Assembly: GCF_037094685.1 (NCBI RefSeq)
Contig: NZ_CP146614.1
Span: 1,054,001-1,118,000 of the forward strand
From: Massilia sp. METH4
GTDB taxonomy: Bacteria > Pseudomonadota > Gammaproteobacteria > Burkholderiales > Burkholderiaceae_D
DNA: 64,000 nucleotides
Direction of reading: 5' to 3'
This document shows, one piece after another, positions 26,152 through 36,286 of the stretch (position 1 is the first letter of the stretch; every line of letters starts with the position of its first letter). Position numbers and translations under genes: made by a program. Under the pieces are notes generated by a model, which was not told the origin of the DNA, ran no database searches, and was given only the letters and a program-made list of their open reading frames with translations.

Positions 26152-27270
26152 CTATGCGGAACTTTTCGCAACGTCGCGATACAGTGCCGCATACTGCGAG
26201 GCCATCTTTTCCGACGTGAACAGGGCGCGGTAGCGCTCGCCGGCCCGCTGCCCCATCGCGGTGGCCAGCGCCGGATCTTCCCACAAGGTGCGCATGGCGT
26301 CCCCGAACGCGGCAGGGTCGCTGGGCGGCACCACCAGGCCCGTGTCGCCATCGATATTGATGTAGCTGGTGCCGGTGCCGATCTCGCTGGAGATCATCGG
26401 CTTGCCGTACATCGCCCCTTCCAGCAGGGAAATACCGAATGCCTCCGAGCGCAGGTGCGACGGGAACGCCATCGCGTAGCACAGCGTGAGCAGCGCCACC
26501 TTGTCCTGCTCGTCCACGGCGCCCACGAAGCGCACGTGCGCCAGGCCCAGGCGTCGCGCATGTTCCTTCAACTCGTTCTCGATCGGCCCGGCGCCCACGA
26601 TGACCACCGGGTAATCGCGCCTCGCCAGCGCGTCGAGCAGGATGTGCAAGCCCTTGTAGTAGCGCAGCACGCCCACGAACAGGAAGAAGCGCTCGCCCAC
26701 TTCGGCGCGCCAGTGCGCCAGCCGCTCGGGCGACGGTTGCGGATACGTGTTGCGGTCCAGGCCGAACGGGATTGCGCGCACCTTGTCGCCGTAGCGGCGC
26801 AGCACGTCGGACGAAGCGAAGTAATTCGGCGACGTGGCGACGATGCCATCCACGTCGGCCAGGAAGCGGTGCATCAGCGGCGAATACAGCTTCAGCAGCG
26901 CCTTCTGGCGCACGATGTCGGAATGGTAGGTGACGACCGACGGCTTCTTCACCCGGGCCAGGAAATGCGCCAGGTCGCCGAACGGCCAGGGGAAGTGGTA
27001 ATGCACCACGTCCGCCATGTCGGCCAGCTGCGCCAGCTTGCGGATGGATGCGAGCGACATCGTGTTCGACGCGATCTCGATATCCTGCGGCACGCGGTGC
27101 ACCACGTGGCCGTCGATCTCCATCGTGGCGGGCCCGCCGTGGCGGGTCAGCGTGAGCACCTCGTTGGTGATGCCCAGGCGTGCGGTGCCCATGCAGATCT
27201 GGCGGATCGCCTGTTCCACGCCGCCCCACGAATCGGGGTAATACGTCTTGTAGAAGTGCAGAACGCGCAT
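26152..27270 (-). CDS. Glycosyltransferase family 4
   Basis: A 372-residue GT-B glycosyltransferase. It starts RVLHFYKTYYPDSWGGVEQAIR. The donor-binding half has FFLFVGVLRYYKGLHILLDA (about 193-212) and the GT4 EX7E stretch SEAFGISLLEGAMYGKP. It is last of a four-gene minus-strand run with gmd and rmd, 1 bp after the preceding GT. It probably adds rhamnose or mannose to a surface polysaccharide, resembling the A-band rhamnan transferases. Linkage specificity is unknown. Confidence 0.88.
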   Translation of the reverse strand: MRVLHFYKTYYPDSWGGVEQAIRQICMGTARLGITNEVLTLTRHGGPATMEIDGHVVHRVPQDIEIASNTMSLASIRKLAQLADMADVVHYHFPWPFGDLAHFLARVKKPSVVTYHSDIVRQKALLKLYSPLMHRFLADVDGIVATSPNYFASSDVLRRYGDKVRAIPFGLDRNTYPQPSPERLAHWRAEVGERFFLFVGVLRYYKGLHILLDALARRDYPVVIVGAGPIENELKEHARRLGLAHVRFVGAVDEQDKVALLTLCYAMAFPSHLRSEAFGISLLEGAMYGKPMISSEIGTGTSYINIDGDTGLVVPPSDPAAFGDAMRTLWEDPALATAMGQRAGERYRALFTSEKMASQYAALYRDVAKSSA

Positions 27271-27271
27271 G

Positions 27272-28387
27272 TCACCCCTGCAGTACCGAGCGGTACACGG
27301 CGGCCGTCTTGCGCGCCGTTTCGCGCCACGTCAGCTGCACGGCGCGCACCTTGCCGGCGGCGATGCAACGGCGGCGCAGCGCCTCGTCGCGCGCCAGCTC
27401 CAGCATGGCCGAGCCGATCGCGCCGACCGACAGCGGGTCGACGTCGATGGCCGCGCCGGCCGTCACTTCGGGCAGCGAGGTCGTGTTCGACGCCACCACC
27501 GGCACGCCGGAGGCGAAGGCTTCCACCACCGGGATGCCGAAGCCTTCGTACAGCGAGGGAAAGACGAACACGCCGGCGCCGGCATACACGTGGCGCAGCT
27601 CCTCGGCGCTGGTCAGGCGGCTGAGCCACACGACATTCTCGCCGTTCTGCCGCGCGGCCCCGATCTGCGCCACCAGCGCTTCGCTGCGGGCGCCGGCGGC
27701 GCCGACGATCACGAGCTGGCGCTGCGCGCGCACGCTGGCAGGCAGGCCGAGGAAGGCCTGCAACAGCGCGCCGATGTTCTTGCGCGGCTGCAGCGTGCCC
27801 ACCGTGAGGAAGTAACCGGGCCGCAGGCCGTGGCGCGCCAGCGTGGCGGCGGCCTGGCCGGGCTCGGGGGCGTCGAGCCACTCCTCGTCGACGCCGTTCG
27901 GGACCACGCTGATGCGGCGCTCGTCCACGCCGAAGTGGCGCACCAGCTCCGGGATGGCATAACAGCTCACGGCAATCACGTGGTTGGCCTTGCGCGCGGC
28001 CCTGGCCTGCAGCCAGTTCTTCAGGCCGCGCAGCTTCGGGTTGCACCACTCCGGGTGGGCGATCGGCAGCGCGTCGTGCAGCGTGGCGACGATCGGGCGG
28101 TCCATGCGCACGATGCGGTAATCGGTGGCGTGGAACAGGTCGGCGTCGATGTGTTCGCGCGCACCCGGCAACACCAGGTCGCGCACGGTCGCCAGCGCGA
28201 GCGGGCGGGGCATCGGCCGGCCGACCGACAGCCGGGCGGGCGGGCCGAAGGACCAGGCCTCGGCGGCGACACCGGCATGCGGCAGCTCGCGCAGCAGCGC
28301 GCGGCTGTAGACGCCGATCCCGTCGAGGTGGCCGCCAGTGAGGCCGGGTTCAGTCGTGGTCGCGGAAATGCCGACTCTCAGTGTCAC
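27272..28387 (-). CDS. Glycosyltransferase family 4 (GTG start)
   Basis: A 371-residue GT-B enzyme. It has the acceptor-side GGHLDGIGVYSRALLREL, then HATDYRIVRMDRPIVATLHD, ISVVPNGVDEEWLD, GYFLTVGTLQPRKNIGALLQAF and the EX7E motif SLYEGFGIPVVEAFASG. The GTG at 28387 overlaps the rmd stop (GTGA) and gives the normal family length; the frame extends upstream only as antiparallel shadow. Partner of the second GT and of the GDP-D-rhamnose enzymes. Confidence 0.88.
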   Translation of the reverse strand: MTLRVGISATTTEPGLTGGHLDGIGVYSRALLRELPHAGVAAEAWSFGPPARLSVGRPMPRPLALATVRDLVLPGAREHIDADLFHATDYRIVRMDRPIVATLHDALPIAHPEWCNPKLRGLKNWLQARAARKANHVIAVSCYAIPELVRHFGVDERRISVVPNGVDEEWLDAPEPGQAAATLARHGLRPGYFLTVGTLQPRKNIGALLQAFLGLPASVRAQRQLVIVGAAGARSEALVAQIGAARQNGENVVWLSRLTSAEELRHVYAGAGVFVFPSLYEGFGIPVVEAFASGVPVVASNTTSLPEVTAGAAIDVDPLSVGAIGSAMLELARDEALRRRCIAAGKVRAVQLTWRETARKTAAVYRSVLQG

Positions 28388-29319
28388 GCCTCGTACATCC
28401 AGCGCAAGGTCTGCTCCAGCGGCGGCGGCTCGATGGCGCCCACGACACCTTGCAGGCGGGTGTTGTCGCCCGTGAGGCGCACCACTTCGTTGGCGCGCAC
28501 GAAGGCCGGGTTGACGTGAACGTCGATCTTGTAGCCGGCAATGGCGGCCATCATGTCGAGTGCCTCGCCCAGCGAATACGCCTTGCCGGAGCAGACGTTG
28601 AAGGTCTTGCCGATCGCCGAATCGCCAGCGGCGATCACGTGGCGATAGCTCGCGGCCACCACGCGCACGTCGGAGAAATCGCGCCACACGTGCAGGTTGC
28701 CCAGCTCGATGCGGGGCTCGCGGCGCTTGAAGTGCGCCACGATCTTCGGCAGCAGGAAGTTCTCGGCCTGGCCCACGCCCGTGTAGTTGAACGGCCGCAC
28801 GACGATGAGCGGCAGCTTGTCCATCCACAGCCGCGCCATGTATTCCATGGCCAGCTTGGATACGGCGTAGTCGTTGGCGGGAGCGGCCGGCACGTCCTCG
28901 CCGATCACGCCGGCGTCGGCATTGCCATAGATGTTTGCCGAGGAGGCCAGCAGCACGGCCGACGGCTTCTTCGGCGACGTGGCCAGTGCTTCGAGCAGGT
29001 GGCGCGTGCCGGTCACGTTGACGCGGTACATCTGGTCGATGTCGCTGTGCGCGACGAAGGCGATGGCGGCCAGGTGCACCACCACATCGGGTTGCAGCGA
29101 GTGCACGGCGGCGGCGAGTGCCGCGCGGTCGGTCAGGTCGACCGCCACGGTCTCCGGGCTGTGCTGGCCGCCGGGACTGGCCAGGCCGAACACCTCGTAG
29201 CCGGCGGCGCGCAGTTCCTGCGCGACGTAGCGCCCGGTGAAGCCGCTGACGCCGGTGACCAGCGCGCGCTTGCCGGCGCCTTCGCGCGCCGCGGACAACA
29301 GCTGCAAGGTTGCGGCCAT
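28384..29319 (-). CDS. rmd: GDP-6-deoxy-D-mannose reductase
   Basis: Reduces GDP-4-keto-6-deoxy-D-mannose, the Gmd product, to GDP-D-rhamnose using NAD(P)H. An extended SDR of 311 residues with the nucleotide motif TGVSGFTGRYVAQ (near 22), LASSANIYGN, the catalytic YAVSK (about 155) and VVRPFNYTGVGQ. It lies 1 bp after the gmd stop and overlaps the next gene by 4 bp. A GDP-fucose synthase would look different around the active site; assignment to Rmd rests on similarity of these motifs and on the context. Confidence 0.85.
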   Translation of the reverse strand: MAATLQLLSAAREGAGKRALVTGVSGFTGRYVAQELRAAGYEVFGLASPGGQHSPETVAVDLTDRAALAAAVHSLQPDVVVHLAAIAFVAHSDIDQMYRVNVTGTRHLLEALATSPKKPSAVLLASSANIYGNADAGVIGEDVPAAPANDYAVSKLAMEYMARLWMDKLPLIVVRPFNYTGVGQAENFLLPKIVAHFKRREPRIELGNLHVWRDFSDVRVVAASYRHVIAAGDSAIGKTFNVCSGKAYSLGEALDMMAAIAGYKIDVHVNPAFVRANEVVRLTGDNTRLQGVVGAIEPPPLEQTLRWMYEA

Positions 29320-29320
29320 C

Positions 29321-30451
<1,131 letters not shown>

Positions 30452-30480
30452 TTACATCGTTTACATCTTGTTACCACGCA

Positions 30481-30527
30481 TATATTGCTCCAAAAATAGG
30501 GACAGTCCCTATTTTCCGAGCAATATA
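30481..30527. repeat. REP-like 47-bp palindrome
   Basis: AAAATAGGGAC-A-GTCCCTATTTT (30493-30515) lies inside TATATTGCTC (30481-30490) paired with GAGCAATATA (30518-30527). Same flank and core as the doublet at 13363. It lies between the gmd promoter region and the end of the DUF2214 gene. Confidence 0.75.
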
Positions 30528-30528
30528 T

Positions 30529-30984
30529 TCAACCCAATCCAATGCCCCGCGCCATCACGGCGGCGGCGATGGGAATCACCACGAACACATGGATTTCCGC
30601 CAGCTTGCGGCGGCGCAGCGCCTGCAACTCGTCGGCCGGGGGCACGAACCCGGCATCGGCCTTCAGCGCTTTCTGCCAGGCCAGGATGCGCACGGTCGGC
30701 TTGATCGACAGCAGGCCGACCACGGCGAACGCACCGACCTTCACCCAGAACGCGGGATTGTCGAGATAAAAGTCGGCTCCCTTGGGCCCGTGGAAGACGC
30801 GGCCGAAACCGACCACGAGGATGGCCAGCGCCAGCAAGCCGTAGAACGCATCGAAACGCCCCAGTATCTTCACCGTGTGCGGCGACATCGACGTTGGCCT
30901 GAGCAGCGCCAGCTCCGCCGCCAGCACGGCGGCGATACCGAACACGATCAGGTGGTGGAGGATGGCAAGGATGAGGTCGGTCAT
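30529..30984 (-). CDS. DUF2214 family inner-membrane protein
   Basis: A 151-residue protein with about four hydrophobic helices: LILAILHHLIVFGIAAVLAA, FYGLLALAILVVGFGRVF, FWVKVGAFAVVGLLSI and IHVFVVIPIAAAVMA. The early LHH and the FGRVFHGPKGADFYLDNPAFWVK signature fit DUF2214. The start at 30984 removes 13 residues that lie in the intergenic palindrome region. Function unknown. Confidence 0.75.
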   Translation of the reverse strand: MTDLILAILHHLIVFGIAAVLAAELALLRPTSMSPHTVKILGRFDAFYGLLALAILVVGFGRVFHGPKGADFYLDNPAFWVKVGAFAVVGLLSIKPTVRILAWQKALKADAGFVPPADELQALRRRKLAEIHVFVVIPIAAAVMARGIGLG

Positions 30985-31029
30985 ACCTCGAAATATTGCA
31001 GAAAACCCGATGCCTGTCACCACTCTGCG

Positions 31030-31076
31030 AAGTGTTGTAAAAATTCGGGGACTGTCCCCGAATTTTTACAACACTT
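31030..31076. repeat. 47-bp perfect palindrome
   Basis: Two exact 23-bp arms (31030-31052 and 31054-31076) around a single T. The core is CGGGGAC-T-GTCCCCG and the outer part AAGTGTTGTAAAAATT. Related in design to the elements at 13363 and 30481 but with different flanks. It lies between two minus-strand genes. Confidence 0.85.
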
Positions 31077-31082
31077 GGGGCG

Positions 31083-31109
31083 AAAAAAAGCCGCCTTGCG
31101 GCGGCTTTT
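31083..31109 (-). terminator. Terminator of maeB
   Basis: AAAAGCCGCC (31086-31095) pairs with GGCGGCTTTT (31100-31109) around TTGC, and seven T residues follow on the minus strand. It sits 17 bp past the maeB stop. Confidence 0.9.
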
Positions 31110-31125
31110 CGGGGGCGAAGCGGGA

Positions 31126-33447
31126 TTACTTGCTGTTGCGCTGGGCGACCACGTCGACCACGCACAGCGCGGTCATGTTGACGATGCGGCGCACGGTGGC
31201 CGATGGGGTCAGGATGTGCACCGGCGCGGCGCAGCCCAGCAGGATCGGACCGATGGCGATGCCGTTGCCGGCCGCCGTCTTGACCAGGTTGTAGGCGATG
31301 TTGGCCGATTCGATGTTCGGCATCACCAGCAGGTTCGCGTCGCGTTCGAGGAAGGAACTCGGCATCAGCTTCTTGCGCAATTTCGAATCGAGTGCCGTGT
31401 CGCCGTGCATTTCGCCGTCGACTTCCAGGTCGGGCGCGCGTTCCTTGATCAGGGCCAGCGCGGCGCGCATCTTCTGCGCGGACTCGTTGTTGGACGAGCC
31501 GAAGTTCGAGTGCGACAGCAGTGCGGCGGCCGGCGAGAGGCCGAAGCGGCGCATTTCCTCGGCGGCCATGATCGTGATCTCGGCCAGCTGGTCGGCGTTC
31601 GGGTTTTCGTTCACGTGCGTGTCGACCATCACCAGCTGCCGCTCCGGCAGCACCAGCACGTTCATCGCAGCGTACACGTTGGCGCCGGCGCGCTTGCCCA
31701 GCACCTGGTCGATATAGTGCAGATGCAGCTGCGTGGTGCCGAAGGTGCCGCAGATCATGCCGTCGGCATCGCCCTTCTTGATCATCATCGCGCCGATCAG
31801 GCTGTGGCGGCGGCGCATTTCCAGCTTGGCGTATTCCTCGGTCACGCCCTTGCGCTTGGCGAGTTCGTAGTACGAGGTCCAGTAATCGCGGTAGCGATCG
31901 TCGTAGTCCGGATTGATCACGTCGAAGTCCACGCCCTGCTTCAGGCGCAGGCCGAACTTCTGGATGCGCGATTCCAGCACGGCCGGGCGGCCGACCAGGA
32001 TCGGGCGCGCCAGGCGCTCGTCGACCACCACCTGCACGGCGCGCAGCACGCGTTCCTCTTCGCCCTCGGCGTAGACGATGCGCTTCAGGTCCGGATGGGT
32101 GATCTTGGCCTGCGCGAACAGCGGCTTCATGAAGGTGCCGCTGCGGTAGACGAATTGCTGCAGGCTGTCGGCATACGCTTCCAGGTCCTTGATCGGGCGC
32201 GTGGCGACGCCGGAATCCTCGGCGGCCTTGGCCACGGCCGGCGCGATCTTGATCAGGAGGCGCGGGTCGAACGGCATCGGGATCAGGTACTCGGGGCCGA
32301 ACGACAGGTTGGTGAAGCCGTAGGTGGTCGCGACCACGTCGGACTGTTCGGCGTGCGCCAGTTCGGCGATCGCGTGCACGACGGCGATTTCCATTTCGCG
32401 TGTGATCGTGCTGGCGCCGCAATCGAGCGCGCCGCGGAAGATGTACGGGAAGCACAGCACGTTGTTGACCTGGTTCGGATAGTCCGAACGGCCGGTGCAG
32501 ATGACGGCGTCTTCGCGCACGGCCTTCACGTCTTCCGGCAGGATTTCCGGGTTCGGATTGGCCAGGGCCAGGATGATCGGGCGCGGTGCCATGCGCTTGA
32601 CCATCTCCTGCTTCAGCACGCCGCCGGCGGAGAGGCCCAGGAAGATGTCGGCATCGCCGATCACTTCGGCCAGCGTGCGCGCCGGCGTGTCGCGGGCGAA
32701 GCGTTCCTTGTCCGGGTCCATCAACTCGGTGCGGCCTTTGTAGACCACGCCGGCCAGGTCGGTCACGAAGATGTTCTCGATCGGGAAGCCCAGGTCGACG
32801 ATCAGGTCCAGGCAGGCCAGCGCGGCCGCGCCGGCGCCGGAGACGACCAGCTTGCATTCCTTGATGTTCTTGCCGACCAGCGAAATGCCGTTCAGGATCG
32901 CGGCGCCGACGATGATCGCGGTGCCATGCTGGTCGTCGTGGAAGACGGGGATCTTCATCCGCTTGCGCAGCTCGCGCTCGATGTAGAAGCACTCGGGCGC
33001 CTTGATGTCTTCCAGGTTCACGCCGCCGAACGTGGGTTCCAGGGCGGCGATCACGTCGATCAGCTTGTCCGGGTCCTGCTCGTTGATCTCGATGTCGAAC
33101 ACATCGATGCCGGCGAATTTCTTGAACAGCACGCCCTTGCCTTCCATGACGGGCTTGGAAGCCAGCGCGCCGATATTGCCCAGGCCCAGCACGGCGGTAC
33201 CGTTCGAGATCACGGCCACGAGGTTGCCGCGCGCCGTGTACTTGTAGGCGGCAGCCGGGTCGACGACGATTTCTTCGCAGGGAGCGGCAACGCCGGGCGA
33301 GTAGGCCAGGGCCAGGTCGCGCTGGTTCGTCAGTTGCTTGGTCGGAGTCACACTGATCTTGCCTGGGCGCGGGTACTCATGGTACTCGAGCGCCGCCAGA
33401 CGCAGTTGTTGCCGCAATTCTTCTTTCTTGTCAGATGACGAATCCAT
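31126..33447 (-). CDS. maeB: NADP-dependent malic enzyme
   Basis: Decarboxylates malate to pyruvate with reduction of NADP+. The 773-residue protein has the MaeB two-part layout: a malic enzyme half (about 1-425) with [35 protein letters not shown] (in parts), the metal-site region [11 protein letters not shown] and a second nucleotide fold [14 protein letters not shown]-terminal phosphotransacetylase-like half (about 430-770) has the usual regulatory role. Monocistronic, with its own terminator. Confidence 0.95.
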   Translation of the reverse strand: MDSSSDKKEELRQQLRLAALEYHEYPRPGKISVTPTKQLTNQRDLALAYSPGVAAPCEEIVVDPAAAYKYTARGNLVAVISNGTAVLGLGNIGALASKPVMEGKGVLFKKFAGIDVFDIEINEQDPDKLIDVIAALEPTFGGVNLEDIKAPECFYIERELRKRMKIPVFHDDQHGTAIIVGAAILNGISLVGKNIKECKLVVSGAGAAALACLDLIVDLGFPIENIFVTDLAGVVYKGRTELMDPDKERFARDTPARTLAEVIGDADIFLGLSAGGVLKQEMVKRMAPRPIILALANPNPEILPEDVKAVREDAVICTGRSDYPNQVNNVLCFPYIFRGALDCGASTITREMEIAVVHAIAELAHAEQSDVVATTYGFTNLSFGPEYLIPMPFDPRLLIKIAPAVAKAAEDSGVATRPIKDLEAYADSLQQFVYRSGTFMKPLFAQAKITHPDLKRIVYAEGEEERVLRAVQVVVDERLARPILVGRPAVLESRIQKFGLRLKQGVDFDVINPDYDDRYRDYWTSYYELAKRKGVTEEYAKLEMRRRHSLIGAMMIKKGDADGMICGTFGTTQLHLHYIDQVLGKRAGANVYAAMNVLVLPERQLVMVDTHVNENPNADQLAEITIMAAEEMRRFGLSPAAALLSHSNFGSSNNESAQKMRAALALIKERAPDLEVDGEMHGDTALDSKLRKKLMPSSFLERDANLLVMPNIESANIAYNLVKTAAGNGIAIGPILLGCAAPVHILTPSATVRRIVNMTALCVVDVVAQRNSK

Positions 33448-33694
33448 TGCCTGCTGCCTTCCTGTGCTGTCTGAAATCCTTTGATTCTAGCAGACAGGAT
33501 TCGGGCCCAAAGTAGGTATTTTTACCAACGCATCCGTCAAGACCGAATTTTGTATGGTTCATATACCTGCAATTACCTGCTGCTATCGGTTTTCCCGTGC
33601 TAGCCGGCCCCGCTGCGACTTCGTATTTACGATAAGTACGTTCAGAAAATATCAGCGGGCAGGGTCGCCGGCCGGGCCGGCTGGCAACGTGGAA
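33448..33694. other. Non-coding region between maeB and the insertion sequence
   Basis: Holds the maeB promoter region and AT-rich stretches. No gene, tRNA or clear regulatory motif was recognised. Together with 34835-34908 this was one intergenic region before the IS inserted. Confidence 0.5.
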
Positions 33695-33702
33695 TTAACA
33701 TA

Positions 33703-34826
33703 GGCGCTGTTCGCGGACGCTAGGCTTTCCCCTAATCACGGAACTTTCAGATCGGGTCGCTGTCAGTAGCGGCCTGAGCCTTGCTTGCCCGGCGCCACCC
33801 CGACGCGCAGCCAGTGCGACGGCGTGGTGAGCGCGGCAGCGTCCAGCACGCGTTGCCAGCCGGTGTAATTGGCCAGGTAGCGGCTGGCCACACCGTTGAA
33901 CCGGCGCAGCCACGTCTTGAAGCGCCCATGCCATCCGTTAACATTTTGAATGTGGATGGCCTCTCGAACCCTCTCGCCGCGCTGCACGTTGACTGATTCG
34001 TGCGTGATGCCGGCCTGCCGCGCGAACGCCTGGTAGGCATTGGCGCCATCGCTGATGAGAATGACGTCTTGCGCCAATACGGGCAGCAGGTGCTTGGCCA
34101 GTTGCCCCGCGCTGACCGGTCCGCGCCCGGTCACGAAGTCGTACGTGAGCTTGTTGCGGTCGCGGGCGACGAGGATACAGTCGAGCTCGCGGCTGATGCC
34201 GCGCCGGGTCGCCTTGCCGCCGCGCTTGCGGGCCGGGCGATCCAAGTGGTGCGATCCCTTCTGCGATTCCAGGTGATAGGTTTCGTCGGCCTCCACCACC
34301 GTTGACAACTCGGCGCGCCGCTCCCGCCGGACGGCGGCAATCAACCGGTGCCGCCATCGAAAACTGGTCGACTTCGCCACCGCCACGCGTTTGGCCGCCG
34401 TGCGCACCGTCGTCGATTCGATCAGGCATTGCAGGTACGCCAGCCATTTGTCGCGCCGCTTGAGGTGGGCCAGCGGGGTGCCGGTCAGCGCGTTATAAGT
34501 GCTGCCGCATCCCGTGCACCGATAGCGTTGCAGGCCGTTGGCCTTGCCGCTGCGGTGGCAATGGGAGCAGGCGCAGTGCGGACACGGCGGCCTTCCCGCC
34601 GCCGCTTCGATCAAGGCAAGGCATTGGCCAGGATGCGTGACGGTGGCCAGGTATTCGCGCAAAGCTGCGACTTCGTCCGGCCCCAGCTGTAGCTGGACCA
34701 GTGCCTTGAACAAAAATTGGAAATCCGCAGTCCCCATTTCGGCCTCCTGATATGCATGAAGTAGCTCAACAGGAGGTCAGACAGCGTTGCGCGGAGGAAG
34801 TTCCCATAGCATTGGCGAACAGCGCC
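33703..34826 (-). mobile_element. Complete IS1595-family insertion sequence (1124 bp)
   Basis: Terminal inverted repeats begin GGCGCTGTTCGC at both ends, with 17 of the first 20 bases matching (left 33703, right 34826). The element is flanked by an exact 8-bp target duplication TTAACATA (33695-33702 and 34827-34834), the size known for this family. It carries one intact transposase gene and no passenger gene. The perfect duplication points to a fairly recent insertion, between maeB and thiL. Confidence 0.9.
33763..34737 (-). CDS. IS1595-family transposase
   Basis: A 324-residue transposase with an N-terminal zinc ribbon (Cys52/Cys55 in PCPHC and Cys74/Cys77 in CTGC) and an ISXO2-like catalytic domain. 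Acidic residues stand in VVEADETYH (about 149) and LISDGANAYQAF (about 230). The C-terminal HGRFKTWLRRFNGVASRYL carries the His/Lys pattern of one IS1595 subgroup in place of the third acidic residue. No frameshift or stop is present, so it should be active. Confidence 0.9.
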   Translation of the reverse strand: MGTADFQFLFKALVQLQLGPDEVAALREYLATVTHPGQCLALIEAAAGRPPCPHCACSHCHRSGKANGLQRYRCTGCGSTYNALTGTPLAHLKRRDKWLAYLQCLIESTTVRTAAKRVAVAKSTSFRWRHRLIAAVRRERRAELSTVVEADETYHLESQKGSHHLDRPARKRGGKATRRGISRELDCILVARDRNKLTYDFVTGRGPVSAGQLAKHLLPVLAQDVILISDGANAYQAFARQAGITHESVNVQRGERVREAIHIQNVNGWHGRFKTWLRRFNGVASRYLANYTGWQRVLDAAALTTPSHWLRVGVAPGKQGSGRY

Positions 34827-34908
34827 TTAACATAATTTTAATAATTTCTTTACATTAAACAAACGTCCTCCTAGACTACATGCATCTCAACTGCCGAAAG
34901 GGCCTGGC

Positions 34909-35109
34909 ATGCGTGCGATCTTCTGGCGTACGTGCTCCCGCGTAACGGGCGTGGTGTTCCCGGTTTCGACGGTGGCCCTGTTCTTCACGCCGCACGACTC
35001 GAAGTGGGAACTGGCGCTGTCGGCCACCGCCGTCACCGCGGGCGGTGCCTGGATCTATGCGCGCGGCCGGCCGCGCCGGATCATGGCGCGGGCGCTGCGC
35101 CGCCGCTGA
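34909..35109 (+). CDS. Small hypothetical membrane protein
   Basis: A possible 66-residue protein with a single hydrophobic stretch (VTGVVFPVSTVALFF), a second mildly hydrophobic segment and a strongly basic tail (RPRRIMARALRRR). AAAGGG lies 8 nt before the ATG. It ends 28 bp before thiL. No family recognised; it could be a chance frame. Confidence 0.45.
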   Translation: MRAIFWRTCSRVTGVVFPVSTVALFFTPHDSKWELALSATAVTAGGAWIYARGRPRRIMARALRRR

Positions 35110-35137
35110 GCCGCGCGGCTGCCGCTACAATGGGCGC

Positions 35138-36112
35138 ATGCTCTCCGAATTCGACCTGATCAAGCAGTATTTCATCCGGCCCGCGCGCCCGGCCAAGGCG
35201 CAACTGGGCATCGGCGACGATTGCGCGCTGCTGGGCATGGCCCCCGGCCGTTCGTTCGCCATTTCCTCCGACATGCTGGTGGAAGGCCGCCACTTCTTCC
35301 CCGGCGAAGACCCGCGCAGGCTGGGGCACAAGAGCCTTGCCGTGAACCTCTCCGACCTGGCGGCGATGGGCGCGCGCCCGGTAGGCTTCACGCTGGCCCT
35401 GGCCCTGCCGGCGGCCGACCGCGACTGGCTGGCCGGCTTTTCCGCCGGGCTGTTCGCGCTGGCCGACGAGCACGAATGCGAACTGATCGGCGGCGACACG
35501 ACCAAGGGGCCGCTCAACATCTGCATCACGGTATTCGGCGAAGTCGCGCCGGAAGCAGCGTTGCGGCGCGACGCTGCCCGGCCGGGCGACGATGTGTGGA
35601 TCTCGGGCACGCTGGGCGACGCGCGCCTGGCGCTGGCCGCCATCCGCGGCGAAGCCAGCCTGCCGGCCGAGGCGCAACTGCAAGCGGGGGTTCGGCTGCA
35701 CACGCCGACACCGCGCGTGGCGTTGGGCCGCCTGCTTGCCGAGGGCGGCCTGGCCCATGCGGCGATCGATATCTCGGACGGCCTGGTGGGCGACCTCGGC
35801 CACATCCTCGACCGTTCCGGCGTGGGCGCTACGCTCGATGTCGACGCCCTCCCCGCCGGCCCCATGCTGGCTACCCAGCCCATCGCCCTGCGCCGCGCCT
35901 GGAGTGCCGCCGGCGGCGACGATTACGAACTGTGCTTCACGGCCGCCCCGGCGCAGCGCGCGGCGATCCTGGCGGCGGGCGCCGCCAGCAACACGCCGGT
36001 CACGCGCGTGGGCCGCATCGACGCGGCGCCAGGCCTGCACTTGACGGATGGGCAGGGCCGGCCGCTGGAATTGCGGCTGGCCGGGTTCGATCATTTCGGC
36101 AGCGGACAGTAA
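35138..36112 (+). CDS. thiL: Thiamine-monophosphate kinase
   Basis: Phosphorylates thiamine monophosphate to the active diphosphate using ATP. The 324-residue protein has GIGDDCALL near 26, the metal-binding DMLVEGRHF, GHKSLAVNLSDLAAMGA, ELIGGDTTKG and a late ISDGLVGDLGHI and GGDDYELCF. The ATG at 35138 matches the family start (LSEFDLIKQYF). Related genomes usually continue with pgpA then pncC; here signalling genes on the other strand intervene. Confidence 0.93.
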   Translation: MLSEFDLIKQYFIRPARPAKAQLGIGDDCALLGMAPGRSFAISSDMLVEGRHFFPGEDPRRLGHKSLAVNLSDLAAMGARPVGFTLALALPAADRDWLAGFSAGLFALADEHECELIGGDTTKGPLNICITVFGEVAPEAALRRDAARPGDDVWISGTLGDARLALAAIRGEASLPAEAQLQAGVRLHTPTPRVALGRLLAEGGLAHAAIDISDGLVGDLGHILDRSGVGATLDVDALPAGPMLATQPIALRRAWSAAGGDDYELCFTAAPAQRAAILAAGAASNTPVTRVGRIDAAPGLHLTDGQGRPLELRLAGFDHFGSGQ

Positions 36113-36243
36113 GCGTTTTTTCCCGCGGCGTGTCGCGCGGCTTGCTGGCGGGCCGACAACGCAAGCATTACCCGGCCCCAGGACGGCTGTCTCGCTCTAA
36201 GCGGCCGAGATGCCGGATGTTCCTGGTGCCGGACACCTGAAGG

Positions 36244-36267
36244 TCGGTCCGCCCCAGCGGTCCGACA
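36244..36267. repeat. Hairpin between convergent genes
   Basis: GTCGGTCCGC-CCCA-GCGGTCCGAC with one T:T mismatch, 19 bp past the minus-strand signalling gene's stop. An imperfect GGTGCCGGACACC dyad adjoins it (36226-36238). It may act as a bidirectional terminator or REP-type sequence; no T run follows. Confidence 0.4.
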
Positions 36268-36286
36268 CCAGCTGTTCAAGCGCCGC

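Noticed and set aside
30509..32992. An 827-codon minus-strand frame in maeB and DUF2214
   Set aside because: Out of frame with two recognisable genes and crosses a terminator and two palindromes.
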